A stretch of 36,369 bases of DNA from Gammaproteobacteria bacterium (GTDB lineage: Bacteria; Pseudomonadota; Gammaproteobacteria; GCA-001735895): assembly GCA_018669845.1 (NCBI GenBank), contig JABHSO010000219.1, positions 1 to 36,369 on the forward strand, read 5' to 3'. Both the position numbers and the translations under genes were made by a program. This document shows, in pieces, positions 24,636 through 36,345 of this stretch. The notes under the pieces were generated by a model. The model was not told where the DNA came from and searched no databases. It was given only the letters and a program-made list of their open reading frames with translations. Position 1 is the stretch's first letter. Each line of letters opens with the position of its first letter.

Positions 24636-26590
24636 CCTAGCACTGCCCAGCCGAGTAACAGAATTAGTCCTGAAACCATTACAAATGCATAATGATTCAG
24701 ATACCCAGTCTGTATATTTCGAATTTTTTGAGAGAACCAGCCAACCACTCTTGCACTACCGTTAACGGCAATGCCATCAATTATAATTCCATCTCCGATT
24801 CGCCAGAATATAGAACCGATCACCTTGCTTCCACCCGCAAATACAATATCGTTAAAACGATCGAAATAGTATTTCTGATCAAGTAACTTATGTATAAAGG
24901 ATAATTTCTGTTGAGCAGCATCGGCTATCGAAGGTTTCTTCAAATAAATAAACCAGGCAGAAATTGCACCGGCAGCAGCTAAATAAACAGCTGGCCCACT
25001 AAAACCATGCAATACAAATGAGAACTCACCGTGATAAAACTCTTTCATTGCAGCAACCACATCATGTTCACGCAAAGTCAAAAGAACATTATCGAAATAA
25101 GAACCGAACACAATACTATCAACAGTCAGCCACCCGATAATCGCCGATGGAATAGCTAACAGGACAAGAGGCACCCAGACTACTGCGGGTGGTTCATGTA
25201 GATGATCTTTAGTGTGCTGGTCCATTCTTTCTTCACCATGGAATACCATGAAAAATAATCGGAAAGAATAAAAAGCTGTAACAAATACACCCAACAGAAC
25301 CATTACGTAAGCAAAACTGGCTCCAGGTAATTCAGAGTGATGAACCGCTTCAATAATGGCATCTTTTGAAAAGTAACCCGAGGTTCCAGGGAAACCAATT
25401 AATGCCAGAGTACCTATCAGAGAAACCCAGTAAGTAATAGGCAGGTATTTCTTCAGGCCACCCATCTTGCGCATATCCTGTTCGTGATGCATGGCGATAA
25501 TGACGGCACCTGCAGCAAGGAATAAAAGAGCTTTGAAAAAAGCGTGTGTCATTAGGTGGAAAATCGCGACTGAATAAGCCGAAGCACCTAAAGCAACCGT
25601 CATATAACCTAATTGTGAAAGCGTGGAGTAAGCAACAACCCGTTTGATATCGTTTTGTACGATACCGATCAAACCCATGAAAAAGGCTGTAATGGCACCG
25701 ATGATCATTACAAAGGAAAGAGCCACTTCTGATAATTCAAATAAAGGTGACATTCTGGATACCATGAATATACCCGCTGTTACCATTGTTGCCGCATGGA
25801 TCAGTGCAGAGATAGGTGTTGGACCTTCCATTGAATCAGGAAGCCAAACATGCAATGGAACCTGTGCCGATTTACCCATCGCACCAATGAATAACAAAAT
25901 ACAGGCTACAGTGATGACAGACCACGGCTCACCTTCGAAAATTTCAATGGTGCTGGACGATAAAACATCCGCTTTATTGAACACTTCGTAGTAATCCAGA
26001 GATCCTGTAAACATCAAAATACAGGCAATACCTAATAGAAAACCAAAGTCTCCTACACGGTTAACCAGGAAGGCTTTCATGTTGGCAAAGATTGCAGTCT
26101 CTTTTTTGAACCAGAAACCAATTAATAAATAAGACACCAGTCCCACCGCTTCCCAGCCAAAAAATAACTGCAAAAAGTTATTTGACATAACCAGCATCAA
26201 CATGGAAAAAGTAAACAGTGAAATATAACTGAAGAAGCGCTGATATCCAGGGTCTTCACTCATGTAACCAATGGTATAAATATGCACCATTAACGAGACA
26301 GCGGTAACAACAGTCATCATCAACGCAGTAAGGCTATCGATTAAAAACCCAACTTCGAACTTGATGCCATCACTGACCATCCAGGTATACACAGACTCGT
26401 TATAGATGGCAGCACCATCGATAACCACATCTTTTAAAACAACCAGAGACAAAATAAATGATGTAGCAACACCCAGAGAAGTCACCCAGTGCGATGCACC
26501 TCGGCCAATCTGCTTACCAAATAATCCGGCGATAATAGCGCCAAAAAGTGAAGCCAGAGGAATGGCAAGATATAAAGATTGCATATCCAT
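24632..26590 (-). CDS. nuoL: NADH-quinone oxidoreductase subunit L
   Basis: NuoL is the distal antiporter-like subunit and carries the long lateral helix that runs along the membrane arm. The 652-residue protein contains FFGWEAVGLVSYLLIGFW, MGKSAQVPLHVWLPDSMEGP, YSTLSQLGYM and FPGTSGYFSKD, then a C-terminal extension that fits the lateral helix and the last membrane segment. The ATG at 26590 is two bases after nuoK. A second in-frame ATG at 26584 has AGGA at a better six-base spacing and could be the true start. Confidence 0.97.
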   Translation of the reverse strand: MDMQSLYLAIPLASLFGAIIAGLFGKQIGRGASHWVTSLGVATSFILSLVVLKDVVIDGAAIYNESVYTWMVSDGIKFEVGFLIDSLTALMMTVVTAVSLMVHIYTIGYMSEDPGYQRFFSYISLFTFSMLMLVMSNNFLQLFFGWEAVGLVSYLLIGFWFKKETAIFANMKAFLVNRVGDFGFLLGIACILMFTGSLDYYEVFNKADVLSSSTIEIFEGEPWSVITVACILLFIGAMGKSAQVPLHVWLPDSMEGPTPISALIHAATMVTAGIFMVSRMSPLFELSEVALSFVMIIGAITAFFMGLIGIVQNDIKRVVAYSTLSQLGYMTVALGASAYSVAIFHLMTHAFFKALLFLAAGAVIIAMHHEQDMRKMGGLKKYLPITYWVSLIGTLALIGFPGTSGYFSKDAIIEAVHHSELPGASFAYVMVLLGVFVTAFYSFRLFFMVFHGEERMDQHTKDHLHEPPAVVWVPLVLLAIPSAIIGWLTVDSIVFGSYFDNVLLTLREHDVVAAMKEFYHGEFSFVLHGFSGPAVYLAAAGAISAWFIYLKKPSIADAAQQKLSFIHKLLDQKYYFDRFNDIVFAGGSKVIGSIFWRIGDGIIIDGIAVNGSARVVGWFSQKIRNIQTGYLNHYAFVMVSGLILLLGWAVLG

Positions 26591-26592
26591 TC

Positions 26593-26901
26593 CTACCCCT
26601 TCATCTCGTTAATATCTGCCATATTGATCGTTTGTTTATTTCTAAACAACACGATCAAAATCGCCAGACCGATAGCAGCTTCAGCAGCTGCAACCGTCAG
26701 AATAAAAAATACGAATACCTGCCCTGCAAGGTCATTAAGAAAATGAGAAAAGGCAATGAAGTTTAAGTTAACAGCCAACAGCATGAGTTCGATAGACATC
26801 AATAATACAATCAGGTTTTTCCGATTGATAATTATGCCAGCAATGCTGAAGCTGAATAAAATGGCTGCAAGAACCAGGTAATGATTTAACGCCAGGGTCA
26901 T
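26593..26901 (-). CDS. nuoK: NADH-quinone oxidoreductase subunit K
   Basis: NuoK is a small three-helix membrane subunit forming part of the proton path next to NuoJ and NuoN. The 102-residue protein has the two conserved buried glutamates in [11 protein letters not shown] (Glu38) and [10 protein letters not shown] (about 74). It starts inside the end of nuoJ with a four-base ATGA overlap, and nuoL follows two bases after its stop. Confidence 0.97.
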   Translation of the reverse strand: MTLALNHYLVLAAILFSFSIAGIIINRKNLIVLLMSIELMLLAVNLNFIAFSHFLNDLAGQVFVFFILTVAAAEAAIGLAILIVLFRNKQTINMADINEMKG

Positions 26902-27497
26902 TTCTTTTCAGCCTCCATCTTAACAATACGCAGGCGATCCTGCTTTTGAACCTTCATCTGCTCAGATGGATTCTGATAACGTGTGCCCGGCCTTCTACGC
27001 AAGGTCAATGAAATTGCAGCAATAATCGCAACCAGTAAGATGACCGCTGCAATTTCAAATGCAAACACATACTCTGTGTAAAGCACCATGCCAAGTTCTT
27101 TCGTATTCGAATAATCAGCAGCTTTTGCGACAGGAGCAGCCATCGACTCCAGTGAAAACTGATCGCCAGAAACAACGTAATAAATAAGACCAAACATGAT
27201 GAGCGCCAGAGCAATACCAACCGGCAGGAACTTGATAAACCCTTCTCTGATTCGTGCAATATTGATGTCCAGCATCATCACCACGAACAGAAACAACACC
27301 ATAACTGCACCGACATACACCAGCACCAGAGTGATCGCTAAAAATTCGGCTTCTAGTAACATCCAGATAAATGCGCTGCTAAAAAATGTCAGCACTAGCG
27401 ACAAAGCAGCATGAACCGGGTTTCTGGCCGTTATAACAGCACCAGCAGATACGATGGTGATAGCTGCAAAAAAATAAAAAACAAGTGATTCAATCAT
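26898..27497 (-). CDS. nuoJ: NADH-quinone oxidoreductase subunit J
   Basis: NuoJ is a five-helix membrane subunit; its third helix is thought to change conformation during coupling. The 199-residue protein shows [41 protein letters not shown] and [11 protein letters not shown], all typical. The cytoplasmic tail is short and basic. It begins 21 bases after nuoI and overlaps nuoK. Confidence 0.96.
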   Translation of the reverse strand: MIESLVFYFFAAITIVSAGAVITARNPVHAALSLVLTFFSSAFIWMLLEAEFLAITLVLVYVGAVMVLFLFVVMMLDINIARIREGFIKFLPVGIALALIMFGLIYYVVSGDQFSLESMAAPVAKAADYSNTKELGMVLYTEYVFAFEIAAVILLVAIIAAISLTLRRRPGTRYQNPSEQMKVQKQDRLRIVKMEAEKK

Positions 27498-27518
27498 AAT
27501 ATATCCTGATGCCCCGCC

Positions 27519-28010
27519 CTATCGATAGGGTGCATCAGCAGATTTATCTGCTGCGAGTTGAGCTTCATAACGATCACCTATTTCCAGTAACTTTTCTTTG
27601 GTCATAATATTTTCGCCACGATTTTCAAAATGATATTCAAAAACGTTGGTTTCTACGATGGAGTCAACGGGACAGGCTTCTTCACAAAAACCGCAATAGA
27701 TACACTTAAACAGGTCAATATCATATTTAGTTGTACGACGCGTTCCATCTTCACGTTCTTCAGATTCAATGGTGATCGCCAGCGCAGGACATATCGCTTC
27801 GCATAATTTGCAGGCGATGCAACGTTCTTCTCCATTGGCATAACGACGTAAAGCATGTAAACCACGAAATCTTGGGCTTAACGGGGTTTTCTCTTCTGGA
27901 TACTGGATAGTAAATTTCTTTTTAAAGAAATATCCACCGGTGACACTTAAACCTTTTAACAGCTCTAGAAACAGGTAGCTTTTAAGGTAATATTTAATTG
28001 ATTTGATCAT
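27519..28010 (-). CDS. nuoI: NADH-quinone oxidoreductase subunit I
   Basis: NuoI carries iron-sulfur clusters N6a and N6b that pass electrons to NuoB. The 163-residue protein has two ferredoxin motifs: Cys64/67/70 with Cys74 ([12 protein letters not shown]) and Cys103/106/109 with Cys113 ([12 protein letters not shown]). The N-terminal amphipathic helix anchors it to the membrane arm. A full AAGGAGG ribosome binding site lies ten bases before the ATG, in the 15-base gap after nuoH. Confidence 0.98.
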   Translation of the reverse strand: MIKSIKYYLKSYLFLELLKGLSVTGGYFFKKKFTIQYPEEKTPLSPRFRGLHALRRYANGEERCIACKLCEAICPALAITIESEEREDGTRRTTKYDIDLFKCIYCGFCEEACPVDSIVETNVFEYHFENRGENIMTKEKLLEIGDRYEAQLAADKSADAPYR

Positions 28011-28025
28011 TTTCTCATTACCTCC

Positions 28026-29084
28026 TTAAGCAAACCACGGGCCGACGTTGTAATACACAAAGACACCTTCAACTACTAACCAGACGATAGTAACCGGAAT
28101 CAATACTTTCCAGCCCAGACGCATAATTTGATCATAACGATAACGCGGGAAAGTAGCCCGGAACCACAGGAATAACAGCATGAAGAAACCTGTTTTAAGG
28201 AATAACCATAAAATGCTATCACCCATCAAAGATGGAATTGGCGATAACCATCCACCCATAAACATCAATGCCGTCAGCATCGATATTAAAATCATATTGG
28301 CGTATTCACCGAGGAAAAATACCGCGAAAGTCATGCCAGAATATTCAACATGAAAGCCAGCAACAATTTCAGATTCACCTTCAGCAACATCAAATGGAGC
28401 ACGGTTTGTTTCAGCAACACCAGCAATGAAGTACACCATGAATAATGGAAACAAAGGAACCATGAACCAGTTATAAATCGAGCCTTCCTGAGCTGCTACA
28501 ATTTCACCCAGGTTTAAACTGCCACTCGCCATCAAAACACCTACAAGAGCGAAACCCATGGCGATCTCATAAGCAACAATTTGTGCAGCTGAACGCATTG
28601 CACCGAGTAAGGCATATTTAGAATTGGACGCCCAACCAGCAATGATAACCCCGTAAACACCGAGAGAAGTCATCGCCAGAATATACAATAGACCTGCATT
28701 AATATTACTGAATACAAGAGTATCGTTAAAAGGGATAACAGCCCAGGCTGCCATGGAAGGCGCAAACGCCAGAACGGGTGCAGTAATAAATAGATACTTA
28801 TTGGCGTTTGTAGGAATGATAATTTCCTTAAACATCAGCTTGAACATATCAGCAAACGGCTGAAATAAACCTTTTGGTCCTACACGATTTGGTCCTATGC
28901 GAATTTGCATATAGCCGATAACCTTACGCTCGGCATAGGTGTAATATGCTACTACGATAAAAAGCGGTAACAGAATAATCAAAGCCGTCAGCACATTGGA
29001 AATAATGTACTGAAACCATTCAGGCCAGAAATACTGCATCCACTCGGGAAGAATGGAAACAAATGAAGAAATCAAATCACTCAT
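28026..29084 (-). CDS. nuoH: NADH-quinone oxidoreductase subunit H
   Basis: NuoH is the membrane subunit that joins the two arms and forms much of the quinone chamber. The 352-residue protein has eight or so membrane helices and the conserved blocks [49 protein letters not shown] (the acidic E-channel loop) and [10 protein letters not shown]. Its start overlaps the nuoG stop as ATGA (29081-29084), which indicates coupled translation. Confidence 0.98.
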   Translation of the reverse strand: MSDLISSFVSILPEWMQYFWPEWFQYIISNVLTALIILLPLFIVVAYYTYAERKVIGYMQIRIGPNRVGPKGLFQPFADMFKLMFKEIIIPTNANKYLFITAPVLAFAPSMAAWAVIPFNDTLVFSNINAGLLYILAMTSLGVYGVIIAGWASNSKYALLGAMRSAAQIVAYEIAMGFALVGVLMASGSLNLGEIVAAQEGSIYNWFMVPLFPLFMVYFIAGVAETNRAPFDVAEGESEIVAGFHVEYSGMTFAVFFLGEYANMILISMLTALMFMGGWLSPIPSLMGDSILWLFLKTGFFMLLFLWFRATFPRYRYDQIMRLGWKVLIPVTIVWLVVEGVFVYYNVGPWFA

Positions 29085-31480
29085 GAGACTTTCTCCACTT
29101 CAACAGATCCAAACAGGGTTGATAAATTCTCAACCTGTTTAATGCCTGTTGGAATCATCACACAACCAGCTGGAATATTTTCATCTATTGCCATCGGTAA
29201 AATCGCTGTCCCTTCACCCTGCTTGATATGAACTTGCTCGGCACCGGTTAAACCTAACTTTTCGGCCTGATCAGAATTCACTCGAAGACAACTAGCACTT
29301 TTCATATTAGCCGTGGACTGAAGTGCTGCAGAATTTCGTAACATTGCATCAACCGCATAAATAGCCGTTTCAGAAACTTTCTGCAATGCTCTTGGACGAG
29401 TCGGCAATTTATTTTCTTTAGTTTTAATAGAAACAAAGTTATCCAGTTTCAACTCTCGGCATTGTTCTTTAAGCTCATTCCTTACAGCCGTAGAATTTGT
29501 ATAACCATTATCATCAGCCGGTAACAATACCTGTGCTAAAGCAGTTAAAATTTTCCAGCCCTGACGACTTTCACCAGAAGCAGCTGCACAACCCTTAAAT
29601 GGTTGCCAGAAACCTTCAACATTGACAAACGTACCTGAAGTTTCCAGGAAAGTGGCTAGAGGTAAAATAAGATCTGCAGACTCATTATTGAAATCATTTT
29701 CAAAGCTGTTGATTGCAATAATAAAATCATTGTTATCAGCGGAAGCTTTAGCTGATGTTCCATTGCTGATATCTAACATGGGGTCAATGCCCATTAACAT
29801 CAGTACTTTATGATTTGAGTTTAAAATTTCTGCAGTATTCTGCCCACTTTCCTCAGTATTAACACCGGCAGCTACGCGGTTTGGTAAGGCTCCAGCAAGA
29901 CAGGCACCAGCCGTATTGGCTGACTCTGAAAGATAACCCAATGTTGATTGGCTCATCGACGCAATTACTTCAACCAATTGCATCACTAAGGCATATTGAG
30001 GATGAGAGATTGCTTGCACACCAACTATTACTGAAGACTGTTCACCCTTGATAAGTGCCGCTGCAATAGCGTTATGCTCTGGCCTGGCCCTTACTTTTTC
30101 CAGCATCTCAACTAAATTTGCTGGAAGTTCAGCTTTGGTTTTCTTAGCTACAGAAACAACGACTGAAGCCAGATCATGTAACATTTGTTCAGCACTACCG
30201 GCTAAATCTTCGACACAATCGAAGTTATATTGCCCTGATACGGTAGAGATAGATGAGACTGTCGCATTATTATTGATAACAGACTTACGAATTCGATGAT
30301 TCAAAATAGGCTGTTCAGTTCTCAGGTTTCCTGCAACAAGCAAAGTGCTATCCAGTGAATCTAAAGATTTGATTGAACGACCAAGCCAGGGCATTGCAGC
30401 AACATCATTTTGAACGGAAAAATCGACCTGCTTTAAACGGTGATCTATATTGTTTGATCCCAGTCCACGGATCAGTTTCTGAAATAAATAATGCTCTTCC
30501 AGAGTACATTGAGGACTAATTAATCCAGCAAGATTCCCCTGTTGATTAGCAGCTGACTGAAGTTTTTCGACTGCCAGGTTAATCGCTGATTCCCAGTCAA
30601 TATCTTTAAGCTTGCCGTTTTCACGAACTTTCGGAGTGAGTAAACGATTATCACTTTTCACCGAGGTATAACTGAAGCGATCCCGGTCAGAGATCCACGC
30701 TTCATTAATTTGCTCATTATCACGAGGTACTACACGCATCACCTGTTGGTTGCGGGTATGAACATAAATATTTGAACCCACACAATCATGAGCAGCAATT
30801 GTGGCATGCTGAATTAATTCCCAGGGACGAGAAGTAAAGCGGGAAGGTTTGGCAGTTAAAGCGCCCACAGGACATAAATCGATAATATTGCCGGACAGTT
30901 CAGACGTTACAGACTTTTCAATATAAGTTCCAATCTGAGTCGATTCACCGCGACCGGTGGCACCCAGTTCAGGTAGACCAGCAATCTCTTCACCGAAACG
31001 AACACAGCGGGTACATAAAATGCAACGGGTTAAGTCTGTGGCAATTAATGGACCGATATTTTTATCACAAACGACACGTTTTGATTCTGTGTATTGCGAA
31101 ACATCACCACCAAAACCCATCGCAACATCCTGCAATTCACACTCACCACCCTGATCACAAACCGGGCAATCTAAAGGATGATTAATAAGCAGGAATTCCA
31201 TCGTGGATTTCTGAGCAGAAACAGCAGTTGTCGATTTGGTTTTAACAACCATTCCATCATTGACAGGTGTTGCACAGGCAGGCATTGGCTTTGGTGCTTT
31301 TTCTACTTCAACCAGACACATGCGACAGCTTGCTGCTACCGACAGTTTTTTGTGATAACAGAAACGAGGGATGCTGATATTGTTGTCATCCGCCACATCA
31401 ATCAACATTTGACCCGGACTCGTCTGGATCTCCTGACCATTGATAGTGATAGTGATGCTGTCAGTGACGGTTTCGCTCAT
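29081..31480 (-). CDS. nuoG: NADH-quinone oxidoreductase subunit G
   Basis: NuoG is the large peripheral-arm iron-sulfur subunit. The 799-residue protein has the 2Fe-2S ligands Cys41, Cys52, Cys55 and Cys69. The His-Cys3 cluster N5 ligands are His101, Cys105, Cys108 and Cys114. The 4Fe-4S N4 ligands are Cys153, Cys156, Cys159 and Cys203. The extra N7 cluster motif of E. coli is not seen in the 230-260 region. The rest is the molybdopterin-oxidoreductase-like domain, which binds no cofactor in this family. AAGGT lies six bases before the ATG. It overlaps nuoH and follows nuoF by 14 bases. Confidence 0.97.
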   Translation of the reverse strand: MSETVTDSITITINGQEIQTSPGQMLIDVADDNNISIPRFCYHKKLSVAASCRMCLVEVEKAPKPMPACATPVNDGMVVKTKSTTAVSAQKSTMEFLLINHPLDCPVCDQGGECELQDVAMGFGGDVSQYTESKRVVCDKNIGPLIATDLTRCILCTRCVRFGEEIAGLPELGATGRGESTQIGTYIEKSVTSELSGNIIDLCPVGALTAKPSRFTSRPWELIQHATIAAHDCVGSNIYVHTRNQQVMRVVPRDNEQINEAWISDRDRFSYTSVKSDNRLLTPKVRENGKLKDIDWESAINLAVEKLQSAANQQGNLAGLISPQCTLEEHYLFQKLIRGLGSNNIDHRLKQVDFSVQNDVAAMPWLGRSIKSLDSLDSTLLVAGNLRTEQPILNHRIRKSVINNNATVSSISTVSGQYNFDCVEDLAGSAEQMLHDLASVVVSVAKKTKAELPANLVEMLEKVRARPEHNAIAAALIKGEQSSVIVGVQAISHPQYALVMQLVEVIASMSQSTLGYLSESANTAGACLAGALPNRVAAGVNTEESGQNTAEILNSNHKVLMLMGIDPMLDISNGTSAKASADNNDFIIAINSFENDFNNESADLILPLATFLETSGTFVNVEGFWQPFKGCAAASGESRQGWKILTALAQVLLPADDNGYTNSTAVRNELKEQCRELKLDNFVSIKTKENKLPTRPRALQKVSETAIYAVDAMLRNSAALQSTANMKSASCLRVNSDQAEKLGLTGAEQVHIKQGEGTAILPMAIDENIPAGCVMIPTGIKQVENLSTLFGSVEVEKVS

Positions 31481-31494
31481 AGCTACCTTGTACC

Positions 31495-32769
31495 TTAAAC
31501 GTCTAAAATCGAACGTTTGTGTTCGATATAGTATTCAAATTCGTGACGGAAATGTTTGATCGAGCTCCATACCGGCATTGCCGCTGCTTCACCCAATGCA
31601 CAAATCGTGCGCCCTTCAATTTTGTGTGATACCTCTTCAAGCATCGCGATATCTTCAGGACGTCCTTTACCTTCTACAATTCGAGTCAAAACCCGATACA
31701 ACCAGCCGGTGCCTTCACGACAGGGAGTACATTGACCACAGGATTCCGAAAAGTAAAAACGGGAAATTCGTCGTAATGCTTTCACCATATCGGTGGTTTC
31801 ATCCATCACGATAACTGCACCGGAACCGAGCATAGAACCCGCTTTGGCAATGGAATCATAATCCATGGTGCATTCCATCATTACGTCACCCGGTAAAACA
31901 GGGACTGAAGAACCACCAGGAATCACAGCTTTTAACTTTCGGCCATCTTTAACGCCGCCAGCCATTTCTAATAAATCTTTAAACGGTGTGCCCATGTTAA
32001 TTTCAAAATTACCCGGTGCATTTAAATGACCGGACATAGAGAACAATTTAACTCCACCATTATTGGGAATACCCAGATCAGCAAACCATTTTCCACCATT
32101 ACGAATAATGGCCGGAACCGATGACAGTGACTCGGTATTATTAATCGTCGTGGGTTTACCGTATAAACCAAAGTTTGCAGGAAAAGGAGGTTTGAATCTT
32201 GGCTGGCCTTTTTTGCCTTCCAGAGATTCTAATAATGCCGTTTCTTCACCGCAAATATATGCACCTGCACCCAGCGTTGGATAGCAGTCAAAATCTACTC
32301 CACTACCAAGAATATCTTTACCCAGATAACCTTGCTCATAAGCTTCTTTCACAGCCTGATCAAAACGCTGATAAGGCTCATCCATAAATTCGCCACGCAT
32401 GTAGTTATAGCCAATTGTTGCACCAATGCAGTAACCGGCAATTATCATACCTTCAACCAGAGCATGCGGGTTAAAACGTAATATATCACGATCTTTACAG
32501 GTACCAGGTTCAGACTCATCTGAATTACATACGATGTACTTTTGACCGGGTGCAGTACGTGGCATGAAACTCCACTTTAAACCAGTAGGAAAACCAGCTC
32601 CACCACGACCACGTAAGCAAGAAGCTTTTACTTCTTCGATAACCGCTTCAGGTGTTAATTTTTCATCAAATATTTTTTTAATAGCTTGATAACCACCAGA
32701 CTTGATATAGCTTTCCAGTGACCAGGGCTGATCATATTGCAGGGTTGCAAAACAAACTTCATTCGCCAT
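31495..32769 (-). CDS. nuoF: NADH-quinone oxidoreductase subunit F
   Basis: NuoF binds NADH and FMN and starts electron transfer. The 424-residue protein has the glycine-rich nucleotide/FMN motif [13 protein letters not shown] at 54-66, [15 protein letters not shown] and [19 protein letters not shown]. The N3 4Fe-4S motif [12 protein letters not shown] lies near residue 345, with the fourth Cys in [13 protein letters not shown] lies five bases before the ATG, inside the end of nuoE. Confidence 0.98.
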   Translation of the reverse strand: MANEVCFATLQYDQPWSLESYIKSGGYQAIKKIFDEKLTPEAVIEEVKASCLRGRGGAGFPTGLKWSFMPRTAPGQKYIVCNSDESEPGTCKDRDILRFNPHALVEGMIIAGYCIGATIGYNYMRGEFMDEPYQRFDQAVKEAYEQGYLGKDILGSGVDFDCYPTLGAGAYICGEETALLESLEGKKGQPRFKPPFPANFGLYGKPTTINNTESLSSVPAIIRNGGKWFADLGIPNNGGVKLFSMSGHLNAPGNFEINMGTPFKDLLEMAGGVKDGRKLKAVIPGGSSVPVLPGDVMMECTMDYDSIAKAGSMLGSGAVIVMDETTDMVKALRRISRFYFSESCGQCTPCREGTGWLYRVLTRIVEGKGRPEDIAMLEEVSHKIEGRTICALGEAAAMPVWSSIKHFRHEFEYYIEHKRSILDV

Positions 32770-32771
32770 GA

Positions 32772-33275
32772 TTACTCCAGCCCATCCAGAATTTCATCAA
32801 TTTTTTCCGGTGTTAGTTTTTCATGATAAACATGATCAACCTGCATCATCGGACCCGCAGAACAGGCTGCCAGACATTCTTCTTCAGGTTTCAGGAAAAT
32901 GCGACCATCTTCGGTGCTTTCACCCACTTTGCAACCCAGTTTCTTTTCGATATAACCGACAACTGAGTCAGAGCCCATTAACATGCAGGAAATATTGGTA
33001 CAGATCGCAACATTATGCCGACCGACCGGTTTGGTTTCATACATGGAATAAAAAGAGGCTACTTCATAAACCTGAATTTTAGGTAAGCTAAGATATTCAG
33101 CCACGGCATCCATTAATTCAATCGTCAGAAATCCTTCATTCTGATGTTGAGCAGCCGTTAAAGCAGCAATGACAGCAGAGCGTTTTTTATCTTCAGGATA
33201 TTTCTTTAACCAGGTATCAATCTCTTCGCGAGTATGTTCACTGAGTAATTCTGTGGTATTAGTAGTTTCAGTCAT
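32772..33275 (-). CDS. nuoE: NADH-quinone oxidoreductase subunit E
   Basis: NuoE is the thioredoxin-fold subunit carrying the 2Fe-2S cluster N1a. The 167-residue protein has all four ligands, Cys92 and Cys97 (CTNISC) and Cys134 and Cys138 ([11 protein letters not shown]). The N-terminal helical part is typical ([21 protein letters not shown]). Its ATG shares one base with the nuoD stop (TAATG). Confidence 0.98.
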   Translation of the reverse strand: MTETTNTTELLSEHTREEIDTWLKKYPEDKKRSAVIAALTAAQHQNEGFLTIELMDAVAEYLSLPKIQVYEVASFYSMYETKPVGRHNVAICTNISCMLMGSDSVVGYIEKKLGCKVGESTEDGRIFLKPEEECLAACSAGPMMQVDHVYHEKLTPEKIDEILDGLE

Positions 33276-34528
33276 TATCGGTCTATCTCACCAAATACAA
33301 TATCCTGGGTGCCAATAATGGCGACAACATCAGCCAGCATATGCCCTTTGGCCATTTCATTCATACTGGAAAGGTGTGCAAATCCAGGAGCTCGAATCTT
33401 CAAACGGTATGGTTTGTTGGTTCCATCTGAAATCAGGTAAATACCAAACTCACCTTTAGGGTGCTCAATAGCCGTATAAACTTCACCTTCTGGCAGGCAG
33501 TAACCTTCAGAAAACAGTTTAAAGTGATGAATAAGCCCTTCCATATCCGCTTTCATTTCTTCACGTCGAGGTGGAGTCACCTTGTGATTTTCACTCAGCA
33601 CTAAACCTGGATTCTTTTTCAGCCATGCCACACATTGCTTGATAATGCGATTAGACTGGCGCATTTCTTCCATGCGAACCAGGTAACGGTCGTAGCTATC
33701 ACCATTAGTGCCAACAGGAATATCAAAATCCATATCAGCATAAACTTCATAAGGCTGTTTCTTGCGTAGATCCCATTCCACACCTGAACCACGTAACATC
33801 GGCCCGGTAAAACCTAACTGATATGCGCGTTCAGCAGAAACAACACCGATACCTACAGTACGCTGTTTCCAGATACGGTTATCGGTTAGCAGGGTTTCAT
33901 ATTCATCTACATATTTTGGGAAACGTTGACAAAAATCATCGATAAAATCAAGCAGAGAAGATTGACGATTTTCATTCAAACGGTCAGCTTCTTTCTGGCT
34001 ACGCCATTTGTTTGAATCAAACTGAGGCATGCTATCGGGTAAGTCACGAGCAACACCACCCGGGCGATAATAGCCTGCATGCATACGAGCACCAGACACC
34101 GCCTCGTACATATCCATTAAATCTTCACGTTCGCGAAAGGCATACAGGAACATGGTCATCGCGCCAACGTCCAGTGCGTGAGTGCCTATCCACATCAAAT
34201 GGTTCAGGATTCGAGTAATTTCATCAAACATGACGCGGATATATTGCGCACGAATGGGAACTTCCAGTTGCAGCAGCTTTTCAATAGCCAATACATAACC
34301 ATGTTCGTTACACATCATTGATACATAATCCAGACGATCCATGTAACCGATAGACTGGTTATAGGGCTTGGATTCAGCTAATTTTTCAGTGGCTCGGTGC
34401 AATAACCCTACATGCGGGTCGGCACGTTCGATAACCTCGCCATCCATTTCCAGTACCAGGCGTAAAACGCCGTGTGCAGCCGGATGTTGCGGACCAAAGT
34501 TTAACGTGTAATTCTTGATTTCAGGCAT
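33275..34528 (-). CDS. nuoD: NADH-quinone oxidoreductase subunit D
   Basis: NuoD forms the quinone-binding pocket with NuoB and descends from the hydrogenase large subunit. The 417-residue protein has [20 protein letters not shown] with the quinone-liganding His and [14 protein letters not shown] with the partner Tyr. It ends with the conserved [10 protein letters not shown]-terminus. It is a separate gene, not fused to nuoC. Start and stop join neighbours by one-base TAATG overlaps on both sides. Confidence 0.98.
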   Translation of the reverse strand: MPEIKNYTLNFGPQHPAAHGVLRLVLEMDGEVIERADPHVGLLHRATEKLAESKPYNQSIGYMDRLDYVSMMCNEHGYVLAIEKLLQLEVPIRAQYIRVMFDEITRILNHLMWIGTHALDVGAMTMFLYAFREREDLMDMYEAVSGARMHAGYYRPGGVARDLPDSMPQFDSNKWRSQKEADRLNENRQSSLLDFIDDFCQRFPKYVDEYETLLTDNRIWKQRTVGIGVVSAERAYQLGFTGPMLRGSGVEWDLRKKQPYEVYADMDFDIPVGTNGDSYDRYLVRMEEMRQSNRIIKQCVAWLKKNPGLVLSENHKVTPPRREEMKADMEGLIHHFKLFSEGYCLPEGEVYTAIEHPKGEFGIYLISDGTNKPYRLKIRAPGFAHLSSMNEMAKGHMLADVVAIIGTQDIVFGEIDR

Positions 34529-35247
34529 TATTCAGCTGCCTCCTGTTGATCATCAGACAGGTATCGATGGTCTTCACGTTTAACACGTGGCACTAATACT
34601 CGAGGGTCGATCGAAACCGGCTCGTAGATAACTCGTTTCTGCTCAGGGTCATAACGCATTTCAACATTCCCGATTAGAGGAAAATCCTTGCGAAATGGAT
34701 GCCCGACAAAACCATAATCGGTCAGAATTCGACGTAAGTCAGGATGATCACTGTAAAGTATTCCAAACAGGTCAAACGATTCTCTTTCATACCAGTCTGC
34801 AGAAGACCAAACCCCGGTCACACTAGGAACAACGGGAAAATCATTATTTTCAGCAAAAACACGAATCCGAAGACGGCAGTTATTACTATAAGAAATCAGA
34901 TGCATCACTGATGCAAAACGAAGTGCTTCTGTATCCTGAGCTTCCAGTTCGTCACCGAAAACAAGGTGGCCCATCGTTGTAGGATCTACACCACGACTAA
35001 ATCCCGTAGAACTGGATTTATCGGTTTGCCACTCAACCTGGCCTAACTGAGAATAATCAACACCACAAAGGTCCATCAGTTGCTCATAGGCAAAATTTGG
35101 CTCATCGCGTAAAGCCATCGAAACTTCAATCAAATCAGCCGGAGCAATATCGATAGTCACTTCATCATATTCATGAATAAAATTTTGAATTTTATCACCG
35201 AAGTAATTTTGCAGGGCTTCTGCATGTTGCTGTAAAGAATCAGACAT
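34528..35247 (-). CDS. nuoC: NADH-quinone oxidoreductase subunit C
   Basis: NuoC is a peripheral-arm structural subunit (the 30-kDa type). The 239-residue protein shows the family signature [27 protein letters not shown], followed by [10 protein letters not shown] and a C-terminal tail with [14 protein letters not shown]. The acidic, poorly conserved N-terminal 30 residues are usual. It begins one base after the nuoB stop codon. Confidence 0.97.
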   Translation of the reverse strand: MSDSLQQHAEALQNYFGDKIQNFIHEYDEVTIDIAPADLIEVSMALRDEPNFAYEQLMDLCGVDYSQLGQVEWQTDKSSSTGFSRGVDPTTMGHLVFGDELEAQDTEALRFASVMHLISYSNNCRLRIRVFAENNDFPVVPSVTGVWSSADWYERESFDLFGILYSDHPDLRRILTDYGFVGHPFRKDFPLIGNVEMRYDPEQKRVIYEPVSIDPRVLVPRVKREDHRYLSDDQQEAAE

Positions 35248-35248
35248 A

Positions 35249-35725
35249 TTAACGAGCTATCGTATTAGTGCGTTTAATCTTGCTCTGTAATTGCAATATT
35301 CCATACAACAAAGCTTCCGGTGTTGGAGGACAACCCGGCACATATACATCAACAGGAACTACACGATCACAACCTCGCACCACGGCATAGGAATAATGAT
35401 AATAGCCACCGCCATTGGCACAAGAACCCATGGATATAACCCAGCGAGGTTCAGCCATCTGGTCATAGACCTTACGTAAAGCAGGTGCCATTTTATTAAC
35501 CAGAGTTCCAGCCACAATCATCACATCAGATTGACGAGGACTTGGGCGAAACAGAATTCCAAAGCGATCCAGATCGTAGCGTGAAGCACCCGTCTGCATC
35601 ATTTCAACCGCACAACAGGCTAGACCAAAAGTCATTGGCCACATCGAACCGGTTCTTGCCCAGTTGATCAGCTTATCAGCACTGGTGGTTACAAAACCTT
35701 CTTCAAGTAAACCTTCTACTCCCAT
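35249..35725 (-). CDS. nuoB: NADH-quinone oxidoreductase subunit B
   Basis: NuoB holds cluster N2, the last electron carrier before quinone. The 158-residue protein from [11 protein letters not shown] has the ligands Cys37 and Cys38 ([10 protein letters not shown]), Cys102 (GSCANGGG) and Cys132 ([10 protein letters not shown]). A longer frame to 35746 adds seven residues, but homologues begin at MGVEG, and AAGGGG lies upstream of this ATG. The start lies inside the last codons of nuoA, a ten-base overlap. Confidence 0.97.
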   Translation of the reverse strand: MGVEGLLEEGFVTTSADKLINWARTGSMWPMTFGLACCAVEMMQTGASRYDLDRFGILFRPSPRQSDVMIVAGTLVNKMAPALRKVYDQMAEPRWVISMGSCANGGGYYHYSYAVVRGCDRVVPVDVYVPGCPPTPEALLYGILQLQSKIKRTNTIAR

Positions 35726-36072
35726 TCCAGCGCCCCTTTTTTCCACTCATAGATGAAACCGATGACCAGCACACCCAGAAAAATTCCCATAGAAATCAGC
35801 CCGAAAGTTCCAATCTGATCCAGCACTATGGCCCAGGGAAACAGAAACGCAATTTCAAGATCGAAAATAATAAATAGAATCGCAACAAGGTAATAGCGCA
35901 CATCAAATTTCATGCGGCTATCTTCGAATGCTTCAAAGCCACATTCGTAAGGAGAATTTTTTTCGGCATCAGGGCGGGAAGGCCCGAGTAATTTACCCAG
36001 GACAATAAATACTGAGCCCATCAGGGTAGTCACCGCAAGGAAAATAAGGATGGGTAAATAATTACCTAACAT
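35716..36072 (-). CDS. nuoA: NADH-quinone oxidoreductase subunit A
   Basis: NuoA is a small three-helix membrane subunit at the junction of the two arms. The 118-residue protein has [20 protein letters not shown], the conserved loop with a Cys, then [23 protein letters not shown], and ends [10 protein letters not shown]. It is the first gene of the nuo operon, with a promoter about 50 bases upstream; no strong ribosome binding site is visible before its ATG. Confidence 0.97.
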   Translation of the reverse strand: MLGNYLPILIFLAVTTLMGSVFIVLGKLLGPSRPDAEKNSPYECGFEAFEDSRMKFDVRYYLVAILFIIFDLEIAFLFPWAIVLDQIGTFGLISMGIFLGVLVIGFIYEWKKGALEWE

Positions 36073-36120
36073 ACAGCTGGTCGCCCCTGTCTTTTCATAT
36101 CATATTAATTATGAGGCGGG

Positions 36121-36149
36121 AGTCTATTGTGCACCGAGAATAGAGTCAA
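36121..36149 (-). promoter_or_regulatory. Sigma70 promoter of the nuo operon
   Basis: On the minus strand TTGACT (36149-36144), a 17-bp spacer and TAGACT (36126-36121) lie about 50 bases upstream of nuoA. Both boxes are 5/6 or 4/6 matches at ideal spacing. The rest of the 273-bp gap between nuoA and the tRNA (36150-36308) is AT-rich, and I see no further gene in it. Confidence 0.7.
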
Positions 36150-36308
36150 GGAAACTTGGATAATGATTCATTAATGTACTTATTAAGTGTTTTTATATTG
36201 ACCTATGGCAAGCAACTGTAAAGCTGTACTCTAAAACGATTTCACTAATAATTCACACCAGCTAATGGAACACCTAAATTAAAAAATTGTTTAATTTACA
36301 AAAGACAT

Positions 36309-36334
36309 AAAAAAGGACGCCAATGGACGTCCTT
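36309..36334 (-). terminator. Rho-independent terminator after the partial tRNA
   Basis: On the minus strand AAGGACG-tccattgg-CGTCCTT is followed by a run of T. It lies 12 bases after the tRNA 3' end, so the tRNA is transcribed separately from the nuo operon. Confidence 0.88.
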
Positions 36335-36345
36335 AAATGTATATA